This document shows positions 1 to 8,596 of a stretch of 64,000 bases of DNA, one piece after another (the first letter of the stretch is position 1; every line of letters begins with the position of its first letter). The notes below the pieces were generated by a model, which did not search any database, had not been told where the DNA came from, and saw only the letters and a list, made by a program, of their open reading frames with translations. The position numbers and the translations under genes are program-made. The stretch spans positions 62,001 through 126,000 of the forward strand of contig CAMDMZ010000008.1 of the NCBI GenBank assembly GCA_945902805.1, read 5' to 3'. Source of the stretch: Propionivibrio dicarboxylicus. GTDB taxonomy: Bacteria; Pseudomonadota; Gammaproteobacteria; Burkholderiales; Rhodocyclaceae.

Positions 1-901
1 GATGGCGGCGACCCCATTTCCACCAGTTGCGCTCGTCGAAATCGGTGACACGGCGAGCCAGCAAGCGATCCTTGAACGGCTGAAGAAAGTCGATCGGACC
101 TTCCTGATCGAGATAGATCATGCGTCGTGTTTCGCCAGTTTGCGCCGTGCGCGAGCAGACGAAATCCATGTTGCCGAGTTCATCGTTGGTGAAGATTTCA
201 TCGGCCCCAGAGACAGCGCCGACCTTGACCATGAATATCGAGCGGAACGGTACGCTGTAGATGCCGTGCGTGAACATCAACTGTCCACCCGCCAGCACCA
301 TGCGCCGGCCGTCGCGCAGACGATGACTCACGTTGCCCTTCTCATAACGCCAGATGGCGCAGTTGGGCGTGGCGCCGGCGAAGATCTTGGCGTCGCCGAG
401 GTCTTCGAAATCGGTGATGGTGCCTTGATCATGCAACCAGGTATTGAGCTTGGCGGCGCCGGTGGCTTTGAGGAAATCGCGCGGTGTGATGAGGATCAGT
501 TCGCCGCCCGGTTCGAGCTGGCGCACGCATTTTTCGATGAAATGCAGGTAGAGATTGGCGTGTCCATCGAGCAGCCGAGAACGCAGGTGATAGCGCGTCT
601 GCGGCAGGATGTCGCGCGCCTTGACGTAGGGCGGATTGCCGATGATGGTGGCAAATTGCTCTTTCACCGGGTAGGTGAAGAAGTCAAGGTTGAGCGCGCC
701 GGGTGGGCAGTGTGCCGGATCGAGCTCGATCGCCACGCAATCGGCTAGTCGTGAAGAAAATGCCCCGTCGCCGCAGGCCGGATCGAGTACCCGCCCGCTG
801 TTCCGGCGCAAGTCCAGCATGCGGTCGACGATAGCCGGCGGTGTAAATACCTGGCCGAAACTGGCAACATCAAAAGTCGGTGCTGGCGGGACGGCGCTCA
901 T
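1..901 (-). CDS. N6-adenine DNA methyltransferase-like protein (3' end outside window)
   Basis: About 300 residues are visible before the gene leaves the window. Motif I of class I SAM methyltransferases (DPACGDGAF, about residues 40-48) and the adenine-methylase catalytic motif IV NPPY (about residue 89) are both present, and the start contains FGQVFTPP, typical of Eco57I/HsdM-like adenine methylases. By family it would methylate adenine N6 in DNA. The ATG at 901-899 lies inside a copy of the dispersed repeat, so the protein begins MSAVPPAPTF, and residues 3-10 are encoded by the repeat. No restriction enzyme gene is visible, so it may be an orphan methylase or part of a system to the left. 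A protein-releasing-factor type methylase is less likely because of the target-recognition-like sequence after NPPY. Confidence 0.8.
   Translation of the reverse strand, partial: MSAVPPAPTFDVASFGQVFTPPAIVDRMLDLRRNSGRVLDPACGDGAFSSRLADCVAIELDPAHCPPGALNLDFFTYPVKEQFATIIGNPPYVKARDILPQTRYHLRSRLLDGHANLYLHFIEKCVRQLEPGGELILITPRDFLKATGAAKLNTWLHDQGTITDFEDLGDAKIFAGATPNCAIWRYEKGNVSHRLRDGRRMVLAGGQLMFTHGIYSVPFRSIFMVKVGAVSGADEIFTNDELGNMDFVCSRTAQTGETRRMIYLDQEGPIDFLQPFKDRLLARRVTDFDERNWWKWGRRH
872..896 (+). repeat. Dispersed element copy 1 (in-gene)
   Basis: Match to the family described under findings (half A AAAAGTCGGTGCT, half B GGCGGGACGGCG). It lies in the first codons of the methyltransferase. In the gene's sense it is read as AVPPAPTF. 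Confidence 0.85.
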
Positions 902-905
902 CAGT

Positions 906-1817
906 TCAACCGATAGAAAACTCGATGATCTCGCCACCTTCGTGCCAGGGGTGACCGAAAGAGAGCCGTCCGTTACTCACCAAAACAAGCTCTTCGCGCC
1001 GCAACTGGCGTTCGCTTTCACCGGCCAACGCGATCCAGGTACCGTTGGTGCTTTGTTCGATCAGGACGATTTTGTCGCCGCGCCGTTCGATGCGCGCATG
1101 CTGACGCGAAGCCATCGGATCGGCGATCACCACGTCGCAGCTTTTGTCCCGCCCCAGGAGCACCACATCCCAACCGGCAGCCAGCGCTACTTGGTTGCTG
1201 CCATGCTGCACTCGCAGTTCGACCCGGGCGGGCAGAGAGGATGGCGGTGGGACCGCCTGCATTAGCGTCAAATTGCCCTCATCGTGCCAGATCACTTCGC
1301 AGACGCGCACCAACTCTCCCTTACCCTTGACCGGCACCGCCGCCAGTTCGCGCGTGGCTTGGCGCGCCAGGGGCGAGAGGCCGGCAACGCTGTTGGCGCT
1401 GGCAATAATCTGGCCGGCCTTGGCAATATCGGCCATGCGCGCGGCGAGATTGACGGCATCGCCAAATACGTCGCCGTTTTCTTCCAGCACCGGACCATGG
1501 TGAAAGCCGACACGGATTTCCAGGGCCATGCCCCCGACGCGGGGTAAATCGGCCACGCGTTGCTGCATCTGACAGGCGGCTTGCAGGCAGGTCTCGGCGT
1601 TGTCGAAGGCAGCCAGTATGGCGTCGCCAATGGTCTTCACGACCCGACCCTGGCAACCCTCAATCGCCAGCCGGACCCGCTTCAGGCAGCGTTCGACGGC
1701 ATGTCGTGCTTCGGCATCGCCCAGCTTTTCGTACAGCCGGGTGCTGCCAGCGATATCGGCGAAGAGGATGCAGCGTTCCGGAGAGACTGTGGTTGCGGGC
1801 AGGACTGGCGGCGTCAT
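906..1817 (-). CDS. Class III adenylate/guanylate cyclase with C-terminal FHA domain
   Basis: About 303 residues from the ATG at 1817. The cyclase domain comes first (FADIAGSTRLYEKLG with the first metal Asp; IGDAILAAF with the second; then GFHHGPV and GDAVNLAARM). A forkhead-associated phosphothreonine-binding domain ends the protein (GRDKSCDVVI, SRQHARIE, NGTW). By family it makes a cyclic nucleotide from ATP or GTP, and the FHA part likely couples it to a phosphorylated partner. A longer reading frame upstream would overlap the preceding gene, and its extra residues look non-conserved, so the internal ATG was chosen. No transmembrane segment is seen, so it is probably cytosolic. Substrate (ATP or GTP) is not decided. 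Confidence 0.85.
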   Translation of the reverse strand: MTPPVLPATTVSPERCILFADIAGSTRLYEKLGDAEARHAVERCLKRVRLAIEGCQGRVVKTIGDAILAAFDNAETCLQAACQMQQRVADLPRVGGMALEIRVGFHHGPVLEENGDVFGDAVNLAARMADIAKAGQIIASANSVAGLSPLARQATRELAAVPVKGKGELVRVCEVIWHDEGNLTLMQAVPPPSSLPARVELRVQHGSNQVALAAGWDVVLLGRDKSCDVVIADPMASRQHARIERRGDKIVLIEQSTNGTWIALAGESERQLRREELVLVSNGRLSFGHPWHEGGEIIEFSIG

Positions 1818-1831
1818 GATCGTAAATGGAA

Positions 1832-1851
1832 ATCCCGGCCGCAGCCGGGAT
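1832..1851 (-). terminator. Hairpin between DUF2782 gene and cyclase gene
   Basis: An 8-bp perfect stem ATCCCGGC/GCCGGGAT with a 4-base loop, followed on the minus strand by a weak T-rich stretch (TTTCCATTT). It may attenuate read-through from the DUF2782 gene into the cyclase gene. Confidence 0.4.
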
Positions 1852-1875
1852 CGGCGATGAGTTGTTGTACCGGCT

Positions 1876-2205
1876 TCAGAAGTTGCCGATGACCCACATT
1901 GGCACACGCAGGCCCGAATCCTGGACGTCCTGCCGCGCAAAGTTGCCGTCGCCACGTTCGTCGATCAGATAGTAGGGCACGCCATGCGGCGGCGTGACTT
2001 TGACCTTGTACAGCTTGCCCTTGATGCGAAACTCCTCGACCTTGTCGTCGCCACGCGTGGAAATGGTGACTTGTGGCTCAAGGGCATCATCGAGCGCGCG
2101 CGGCGGTGGTGGTGGCTCCGGGAGCGGTTGAAGATCGGTCGGGCGAGTTTGCGCCGCGATATTGAAAGAAACGGCGGCGAGCAGCCCAAGAAAAACACGG
2201 CGCAT
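1876..2205 (-). CDS. DUF2782 family small secreted protein
   Basis: 109 residues from the ATG at 2205, which is preceded by GAGG at good spacing; an upstream in-frame extension lacks such a site. An N-terminal signal peptide (MRRVFLGLLAAVSFNIAA) is followed by a proline-rich stretch (PLPEPPPPP) and a compact domain with VEEFRIKGKLYKVKVTP and PYYLID. This matches the DUF2782 family, whose genes commonly lie beside polA in betaproteobacteria, as here. The function is unknown; a periplasmic location follows from the signal peptide. Confidence 0.75.
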   Translation of the reverse strand: MRRVFLGLLAAVSFNIAAQTRPTDLQPLPEPPPPPRALDDALEPQVTISTRGDDKVEEFRIKGKLYKVKVTPPHGVPYYLIDERGDGNFARQDVQDSGLRVPMWVIGNF

Positions 2206-2254
2206 GGTTATTCCTCGATTAAGGAGTCTGAGTTTAACAGCCGGCATGCCGGTT

Positions 2255-2986
2255 TCAAAGATTGAGCAGCAGTTCGTGCTCTTCCGGCAGGCGACCGAAA
2301 CCGCGCGTCTCGTAATGATCGAAGATGGCATTCACGATCTGCGCTGGTTCGTCGATGATCTGGATCAGGTCCATGTCCTCCGGATTGATCATGCCTTCGC
2401 CGACCAGACGCTCGCGGAACCAGGCGATCATTCCGGCCCAGAATGAACTGCCGACCAAAATCAGCGGGATCATAGGGCTCTTGCGCGTTTGGATCAGCGT
2501 CAGCGCTTCCAGCAGTTCATCGAGCGTACCAAATCCGCCCGGCATCACGACATAGGCCGAGGCCATGCGCACAAACATGTACTTGCGGGCGAAAAAGTGA
2601 CGGAAGGTCTGCGAGACATCCTGGTAGGGATTGGACTTCTGTTCGTGTGGCAACTGAATATTGAGGCCGATCGATAAGCTTTTGCCGGCATAGGCGCCCT
2701 TGTTCACCGCTTCCATGATGCCCGGACCACCGCCTGAAATGACGGCGAAACCGGCATCGGATAGCAGGCGCGCCGTTTGCTCGGCGAGGACATAGTACGG
2801 GCTATCCGGGGGGACGCGGGCACTGCCAAATATTGACACCGCTGGCCGCACTACGCCCAGGCGCTCGGTGGCCTCGACGAACTCTGCCATAATGCCGAAC
2901 ACCCGCCAAGCCTCACGGGCACTGGTCGCAGCGGGGGGGGCCGGCGAATGGCCAAACCCGTTCGGCAACTTCTTTTCCGCACTCAT
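2255..2986 (-). CDS. LOG family protein (TIGR00730-type nucleoside monophosphate phosphoribohydrolase)
   Basis: 243 residues. The diagnostic motif PGGFGTLDE (around residue 150) and the Rossmann GGGPGIMEA (around 85) are present; by family it cleaves the N-glycosidic bond of AMP or cytokinin monophosphates, releasing ribose 5-phosphate. The start ATG at 2986 is preceded by GAGGAG. It is divergent from polA with only 15 bases between the two start codons, so the promoter of each must lie partly inside the other gene. In bacteria the physiological role is generally unsettled, so an assignment to cytokinin production would be over-reading. Confidence 0.85.
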   Translation of the reverse strand: MSAEKKLPNGFGHSPAPPAATSAREAWRVFGIMAEFVEATERLGVVRPAVSIFGSARVPPDSPYYVLAEQTARLLSDAGFAVISGGGPGIMEAVNKGAYAGKSLSIGLNIQLPHEQKSNPYQDVSQTFRHFFARKYMFVRMASAYVVMPGGFGTLDELLEALTLIQTRKSPMIPLILVGSSFWAGMIAWFRERLVGEGMINPEDMDLIQIIDEPAQIVNAIFDHYETRGFGRLPEEHELLLNL

Positions 2987-3001
2987 TCAAAGCTCTCCTC
3001 G

Positions 3002-5725
3002 ATGCCCACGCTACTGCTGGTCGATGGTTCCAGCTACCTTTACCGCGCCTTCCACGCCCTGCCCGATTTGCGAAATTCGGCGGGCGAACCGACCGGTGCC
3101 ATTCGTGGCGTGCTGTCGATGCTGCGTGTGCTTGAAACCGACTATAAGGCAGATTACAAGGCGGTAGTGTTCGACGCCAAAGGCAAGACCTTCCGCGACG
3201 ACTGGTATCCGGCCTACAAGGCACATCGGCCGCCGATGCCGGAGGATCTCGTGGCTCAGATCGCACTGCTGCACGATTGTGTGCGTGCCGCCGGCTGGCC
3301 GTTGCTGATGATAGACGGGGTCGAAGCGGATGACGTGATCGGCACCTTGACCGTGCAGGCGACCGCTGCCGGCATCGACAGCATCGTTTCGACCGGCGAC
3401 AAGGATCTGGCGCAACTGGTAAATCCGCACGTCAGGCTGGTCAACACCATGAGCAACGAGGTGCTCGACGAGGCTGGCGTACTGGCCAAGTTTGGCGTGC
3501 CGCCGAATCGCATCGTCGATTATTTGGCGCTGGTCGGTGACACCGTCGATGGTGTTCCCGGCGTGGCCAAGGTGGGGCCGAAAACTGCCGTCAAATGGCT
3601 GATGCAGTACGGCTCGCTGGACGGCGTGGTGGCGAATGCTGATGCGATCGGCGGTGCGGTTGGCGAAAATCTCAAGAAGCATCTCGATTTCCTGCCGCTG
3701 GGTCGAAAGCTGGTTACGGTCGCGTGCGACGTCCCCTTGCCGCAAGCGGTGAGCGACTTGACGCCGCAAACGCCGGACGCAGAGGCGCAAAAGCAGTTGT
3801 TCGCTCGCCTCGAGTTCAAGGGATGGCTCAGAGAGCTGGCTGGCGGCAGCGTGCCGGAGCAGAGCGCCGTCTCGCCAGAACCGACTTTTTCGGTTCAAAC
3901 GGAACTGGATCATAGTGGCTACGAGTGCATCCTGACCCCGGAACAATTCGCCACTTGGCTGGCCCGTTTAGACGCCGCATCACTGGTCGCCCTGGATACC
4001 GAAACCACCGGCCTCGATCCGATGCAATCGCAATTGGTCGGCATCTCCTTCGGGCTGACGGAGGGCGAAACCATGCGTGCCGCGTATCTGCCCTTGGGTC
4101 ATATCTATGCCGGTGCGCCAACGCAATTACCCTTTGAGATGGCGCTGGCGCAACTCACGCCCTGGCTCGAAGCCGCCGACAAACCCAAGCTCGGCCAGCA
4201 CCTCAAATACGACCGCCACATTTTCGCCAATCACGGCATCCGGCTGGCCGGAATTGCGGAAGACACGCTGCTGCAATCCTATGTGGCGGAGTCCGACAAG
4301 CCGCACGATCTCGGTTCGCTCGCCGCGCGCCACTGCGGGCTGAAAACGCTCTCCTACGACGACATTACCGGCAAGGGCGTGAACCGCATTTCCTTCGCTC
4401 AGGTAGACATCGCTCGTGCCACCGACTATTCGGCCGAAGATGCCGATTGCACCCTGCGCGTCCATCAAACCCTACGCCCGCGCCTGGCTGCCGAGCCATT
4501 GTTGGAAGCTTTGTATCGCGATCTCGAACTGCCGATTGCGGAAACGCTGTTTCGCATTGAACGCAACGGCGTGCTGATCGATGCCGGCTTGCTGGCACAA
4601 CAAAGCGACGAACTCGGGCGCAAGATGATGGCGCTGGAACTCGAAGCGCAGCAACTTGCCGGCCAGCCTTTCAACCTCAATTCGCCCAAGCAACTGGCCG
4701 AGATCTTGTTCACTCAGCAGGGCCTGCCGGTGGTGAAGAAAACGCCGTCCGGTGGACCGTCAACCGACGAAGAAGTCCTGGAAAAGCTGGCCGAGGATTA
4801 CCCGCTGCCGAAGAAGATTCTTGAGTATCGCGGCATGGCCAAGCTCAAGGGCACCTATACCGACAAGCTGCCGAAGATGATCAATCCGGCCACCGGCCGC
4901 GTGCATACCAGCTTCTCGCAGGCGGTGGCCGTCACCGGACGGCTGGCTTCCTCCGATCCGAATTTGCAGAACATCCCGATCCGCACCGCCGAGGGTCGTC
5001 GCATCCGCTCTGCCTTCATCGCCGCACCAGGGCGCCGTCTCGTCAGCGCCGACTATTCGCAGATCGAGTTGCGCATCATGGCGCATCTGTCGGACGATCC
5101 GCGCTTGCTGGAAGCTTTTGCGCAAGGTGAAGATGTGCATCGCGCCACCGCCGGTGAAGTTTTCGGTTTGACGCCGATCGAAGTCAGCAGCGAGCAGCGT
5201 CGCGCCGCCAAAGCCATCAACTTTGGCCTGATTTATGGGATGAGCGCGTTTGGATTGGCCAAACAGATCGGCGTCGATCGGACGGCGGCGCAAACCTATA
5301 TGGACCGCTACTTCGCCCGCTATCCAGGCGTAGCGCGCTACATGGAAGAAACCCGCGCCGGTGCCCGCGCCAAGGGCTATGTCGAAACCGTTTTCGGCCG
5401 TCGCCTGTGGCTGCCGGAAATCAAGTCGTCCAACGCCGGCCGCAGACAAGGCGCCGAACGCGCCGCGATCAACGCGCCGATGCAAGGCACCGCCGCCGAC
5501 TTGATCAAACGTGCCATGCTGGCGGTGCAAAATTGGCTCGATGACCAAGGTTTGAAAACGCTCCTGGTGCTTCAAGTACATGACGAACTGGTGCTGGAAG
5601 TACCAGAAGAGGAACTCGACCTTGTAAGGGCGATGCTGCCGCGTTTGATGGGCCAGGTTGCTCATCTCAAGGTACCGCTACTGGTCGAGGTCGGCGTGGG
5701 TGACAACTGGGATGCGGCGCATTAA
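3002..5725 (+). CDS. polA: DNA polymerase I
   Basis: 907 residues with all three domains. The 5' nuclease domain spans roughly residues 1-285 (LLLVDGSSYLYRAFHAL; GVEADDVIGTL; STGDKDLAQLV; GVPGVAKVGPKTA). The 3'-5' exonuclease domain carries an intact DTETTG motif near 334, so proofreading is expected. The polymerase domain has ADYSQIELRIMAH and VHDELVLEV. The ATG at 3002 gives the family N-terminus MPTLLLVDGSSYLYRAF, whereas an in-frame ATG at 2948 would run through the divergent gene's start. No clear ribosome-binding site is seen. The linker between the two nuclease domains contains an in-frame copy of the dispersed repeat (AVSPEPTF, about residues 289-296). Confidence 0.97.
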   Translation: MPTLLLVDGSSYLYRAFHALPDLRNSAGEPTGAIRGVLSMLRVLETDYKADYKAVVFDAKGKTFRDDWYPAYKAHRPPMPEDLVAQIALLHDCVRAAGWPLLMIDGVEADDVIGTLTVQATAAGIDSIVSTGDKDLAQLVNPHVRLVNTMSNEVLDEAGVLAKFGVPPNRIVDYLALVGDTVDGVPGVAKVGPKTAVKWLMQYGSLDGVVANADAIGGAVGENLKKHLDFLPLGRKLVTVACDVPLPQAVSDLTPQTPDAEAQKQLFARLEFKGWLRELAGGSVPEQSAVSPEPTFSVQTELDHSGYECILTPEQFATWLARLDAASLVALDTETTGLDPMQSQLVGISFGLTEGETMRAAYLPLGHIYAGAPTQLPFEMALAQLTPWLEAADKPKLGQHLKYDRHIFANHGIRLAGIAEDTLLQSYVAESDKPHDLGSLAARHCGLKTLSYDDITGKGVNRISFAQVDIARATDYSAEDADCTLRVHQTLRPRLAAEPLLEALYRDLELPIAETLFRIERNGVLIDAGLLAQQSDELGRKMMALELEAQQLAGQPFNLNSPKQLAEILFTQQGLPVVKKTPSGGPSTDEEVLEKLAEDYPLPKKILEYRGMAKLKGTYTDKLPKMINPATGRVHTSFSQAVAVTGRLASSDPNLQNIPIRTAEGRRIRSAFIAAPGRRLVSADYSQIELRIMAHLSDDPRLLEAFAQGEDVHRATAGEVFGLTPIEVSSEQRRAAKAINFGLIYGMSAFGLAKQIGVDRTAAQTYMDRYFARYPGVARYMEETRAGARAKGYVETVFGRRLWLPEIKSSNAGRRQGAERAAINAPMQGTAADLIKRAMLAVQNWLDDQGLKTLLVLQVHDELVLEVPEEELDLVRAMLPRLMGQVAHLKVPLLVEVGVGDNWDAAH
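3865..3890 (-). repeat. Dispersed element copy 2 (inside polA)
   Basis: Slightly diverged copy (GGTTCTGG for GGTGCTGG, GAGACGG for GGGACGG) read in frame as AVSPEPTF in the linker between the 5' nuclease and 3'-5' exonuclease domains. Confidence 0.75.
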
Positions 5726-5740
5726 CAAGAAGGTAATTTC

Positions 5741-6610
5741 ATGATGAAAGTCAGTGGCTTCACCTTTTTGCGCAACGGTTCGCTACTTGGTTATCCATTT
5801 ATCGAGAGCATCCGTTCAGTGCTACCGATTTGCGATGAATTCGTCGTTGCGGTCGGTGCCGGTGAGGACGACACGCTCGAACGTTTGCGTGCCATGAACG
5901 AACCCAAGCTGATAATCCTCGAAACGCAGTGGAACGAAAAAATGCAGGATCGCGGCTACGTCTATGCTCAGCAAAAGATGATCGCCCAGTTCAATTGCAC
6001 CGGCGACTGGGCGTTTTATCTGGAAGGTGATGAAGTGCTCCACGAGCGCGATTTACCGACTATTCGGGCGAGCATGGAGCAACATCTTGATGATCCCCGA
6101 GTCGAGGCTCTGGTGTTCGACTACCATCATTTTTTTGGTAGTCCACAATGGGTCGCAACCGGACCGGCTTGGTATCGACGTGCGCCACGCATCATCCGCA
6201 ACAGCATCCGCAACTATTCACCGGACGGGCTGTTCTTTGTCGTCATGGACAAGAACAAGCGCGGGCGTTACCCACGCGCAGCGCTTGCCAATGCCCCGAT
6301 CTACCACTACGGTCATGTGCGTAGCATTGCGGCGATGCGGGAAAAGAACCAGCAAGTCGGAAAATACTGGAAGCACGATCACCCATTGTTCGCCGGATAC
6401 ACGATCGATCCGCAGGTACTCGTTGCATTCAAAGGAAGCCACCCACCGATTGTGAGCGAATGGCTGGCCTACGAAGCAGAAGCCCACTATGTTCCCAACC
6501 CGAACCACCAACCGGATCGCCGCGAGCTAAGGCATCGGCGGCAACGCTGGCTGGAGGGAATATTGGGGATCGATCTGACCAAAAAGCACTACGTGCTGAT
6601 CAATCATTGA
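5741..6610 (+). CDS. Glycosyltransferase family 2-like protein
   Basis: 289 residues. It begins MKVSGFTFLRNGSLLGYPFIESIRSVLPICDEFVVAVGAGEDDT, a family-2-type nucleotide-sugar fold opening, and has an acidic LEGDEVLHE motif near residue 93 in place of the usual DxD. It starts 15 bases after polA behind AAGAAGG; either of two adjacent ATGs (5741 or 5744) could be used. It is the first gene of a glycosyltransferase run ending at 10738, suggesting a role in lipopolysaccharide or another surface glycan. The sugar and acceptor cannot be told from sequence. Confidence 0.75.
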   Translation: MMKVSGFTFLRNGSLLGYPFIESIRSVLPICDEFVVAVGAGEDDTLERLRAMNEPKLIILETQWNEKMQDRGYVYAQQKMIAQFNCTGDWAFYLEGDEVLHERDLPTIRASMEQHLDDPRVEALVFDYHHFFGSPQWVATGPAWYRRAPRIIRNSIRNYSPDGLFFVVMDKNKRGRYPRAALANAPIYHYGHVRSIAAMREKNQQVGKYWKHDHPLFAGYTIDPQVLVAFKGSHPPIVSEWLAYEAEAHYVPNPNHQPDRRELRHRRQRWLEGILGIDLTKKHYVLINH

Positions 6611-6617
6611 GTCCTTG

Positions 6618-7829
6618 ATGACCACGAACTTACTTTCGTCGCGCTGGATAGATCGCAGCGCGGTTGCAGTCGTGGTTATATTGGGATTCGCGATTCCAGT
6701 CTCAGCTGCCCTGAGTGGAATATTGTTAGCGGCATTTGCCGTTTTGTTTGCATTGAGTGGTCACTATCGGGACCGATTGCGAGCGGTGCCAGCCAATCCA
6801 GTGGCAGTCGCCGCACTCTTACTTTTCTTGTGGATGTTGATGGCCGTTTCCTACGGAACCGCCACCTGGACTGAGGCCAGCCTATATATCGGGAAATACC
6901 GAGATCTAGTGTTTCTGGCGTTATTTCTACCGTATTTCACTGCGCCTGAGTTGCGCCGCAAAGCCAGTATCGCCATTTGTGGCGCAATGGCAATTACGCT
7001 CGTACTTTCTTTTCTCGGAGCAGCCGGATTGGTGACAGGTCGGCCAGAGAATTCCGCCTTAGTCTTCAAGGGGCAAATCACGCAAAATCTGTTTCTTGCC
7101 TATTTCGGATTTGCATTGCTAGTTGTTGCCGACGCAACCAAGGTTTGGTCATGGCGATTAACTCTGCGGATTGTCGCCATCTTGGCGATCGCGAATGTGG
7201 TGTATTTCGGTATGGGACGGACGGGGTATATGGCGGTTGGATTGCTCCTATTCCTCTATCTATGGCAAAAACTTAGGCTTCGTGGCGTATTGATTTTTGC
7301 CGCTCTCGCAATGTTGACCGGGGTCACCAATACTTCAGATTCGGGTAGTCCGAATCAACGTATTGCCCTTGCAGTCGAAGAAATCAAGCAATGGGAGTCG
7401 GGGAAAAGCGATCCAAACTCGTCCATGGGGATAAGGATGGATTTTTACCGAAACAGCCTGGCGATTATCGGTGAGCACCCGCTACTTGGCGTTGGGACGG
7501 GCGGTATGATCAACGCCTACTCAGAACGAATTCGCAATACCGAGAATCTGTTTACCCGAAATCCTCACAATGAGTATTTGCTCATAGCAGTTCAGCAGGG
7601 AATGATCGGACTTGGACTTCTGCTCGCTCTTTTTGTTGTGCAGTGGCGTATGGCCAATCAATTAGTGTTACAGCAGGAGTCGATGTTGGCACGCGGTCTT
7701 GTCTTGGTAATGGCAGCCGGATGTTTATTCAATTCCCTACTGCTCGACCATACCGAAGGTCTAGCCTATGCTTGGATGAGCGCGCTGTTGTTTAGCGGAC
7801 CACGTCGGGAGAGTGGAGGTATCCCATGA
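6618..7829 (+). CDS. O-antigen ligase / polymerase family membrane protein
   Basis: 403 residues from the ATG at 6618 (an in-frame TTG lies just before it). About ten to twelve hydrophobic segments are seen, with a large periplasmic loop containing GEHPLLGVGTGG and NPHNEYLLIAVQQGMIGL, the pattern of the Wzy_C/WaaL family in which the histidine of NPHNEYL is characteristic. It likely joins O-antigen or a similar glycan to lipid A core, or polymerises repeat units, at the periplasmic face. The DNA is markedly less G+C-rich than polA beside it, which suggests acquisition by transfer, as is common for surface-glycan genes. Confidence 0.85.
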   Translation: MTTNLLSSRWIDRSAVAVVVILGFAIPVSAALSGILLAAFAVLFALSGHYRDRLRAVPANPVAVAALLLFLWMLMAVSYGTATWTEASLYIGKYRDLVFLALFLPYFTAPELRRKASIAICGAMAITLVLSFLGAAGLVTGRPENSALVFKGQITQNLFLAYFGFALLVVADATKVWSWRLTLRIVAILAIANVVYFGMGRTGYMAVGLLLFLYLWQKLRLRGVLIFAALAMLTGVTNTSDSGSPNQRIALAVEEIKQWESGKSDPNSSMGIRMDFYRNSLAIIGEHPLLGVGTGGMINAYSERIRNTENLFTRNPHNEYLLIAVQQGMIGLGLLLALFVVQWRMANQLVLQQESMLARGLVLVMAAGCLFNSLLLDHTEGLAYAWMSALLFSGPRRESGGIP

Positions 7830-8596
7830 CTATTCGACTAAGTGTGATTGTCATTACCAAGAACGAAGCACATAACATTCGGGAGTGTCTTGAGTCCGTT
7901 CACTGGGTTGATGAAATCATCGTAGTCGATGCCAATAGCAGTGATGGAACGGTTCAGATTTGCGCCGAGTACGCCAACCAGGTTGTGGTCACAGAAGATT
8001 GGCCTGGGTTTGGATTACAGAAAAATCGCGCATTGGATTTAGTAACGGGTGACTGGGTGCTCTCTCTCGACGCAGATGAAAGAGTTTCTGAAGAACTCGG
8101 AGCGGAAATCCGATCGATCTTAAGCAAAGAACCCGCCTTTAAAGTCTTTGAGTTACCGCGCCTTTCATCGTTCTGTGGAAAACCCATACACCACGGCGAT
8201 TGGTGGCCAGACTACGTTACGCGTCTGTTTCGACGGGGCACGACGCGATTTACGGAAGTGCCCGTGCACGAAAGTCTCGACTACACCGGTCCGCGTGGTC
8301 GCCTACAGGGCTTATTGCACCATCTAAGCATTATCTCGTTAGAACAAATGCAAGGGAAAATAACCCACTACACATCGGCGGGAGCAAAAGCCATGCGTGC
8401 TCGTGGAAGGAAAGGCGGGCTTTGGCCGGCGATTACCCATTCGTTGTGGGCATTTTTTCGTGGTTACGTCTTGAGGCGTGGATTTCTCGACGGACGAGAG
8501 GGTTTCATGATCGCAGTTTCTGGAGCCGAATCAACGTATTACCGCTATTTGAAACTTATGTATCTTGACCGTGAGAAGTTAGCCGATGCGCGCTAG
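7826..8596 (+). CDS. Glycosyltransferase family 2 (WaaE/KdtX-like)
   Basis: 256 residues. It opens LSVIVITKNEAHNIRECLESV, has VVDANSSDGT and a typical donor-binding SLDADERVS, then DWWPDYVTRLFRRG, all as in the WaaE/KdtX group that adds a sugar to the inner core of lipopolysaccharide. The start overlaps the ligase stop by four bases (ATGA), so translation is likely coupled. Codon use and G+C resemble the ligase gene rather than polA. The exact sugar transferred is not inferable. Confidence 0.85.
   Translation: MTIRLSVIVITKNEAHNIRECLESVHWVDEIIVVDANSSDGTVQICAEYANQVVVTEDWPGFGLQKNRALDLVTGDWVLSLDADERVSEELGAEIRSILSKEPAFKVFELPRLSSFCGKPIHHGDWWPDYVTRLFRRGTTRFTEVPVHESLDYTGPRGRLQGLLHHLSIISLEQMQGKITHYTSAGAKAMRARGRKGGLWPAITHSLWAFFRGYVLRRGFLDGREGFMIAVSGAESTYYRYLKLMYLDREKLADAR

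Noticed and set aside
2-748. Plus-strand open frames across 1-900
   Set aside because: The minus strand encodes methyltransferase motifs DPACGDG and NPPY; the plus frames are shadows.
2948-3001. Upstream ATG of polA at 2948
   Set aside because: It would add 18 residues encoded by the complement of the divergent gene's start and absent from the family.
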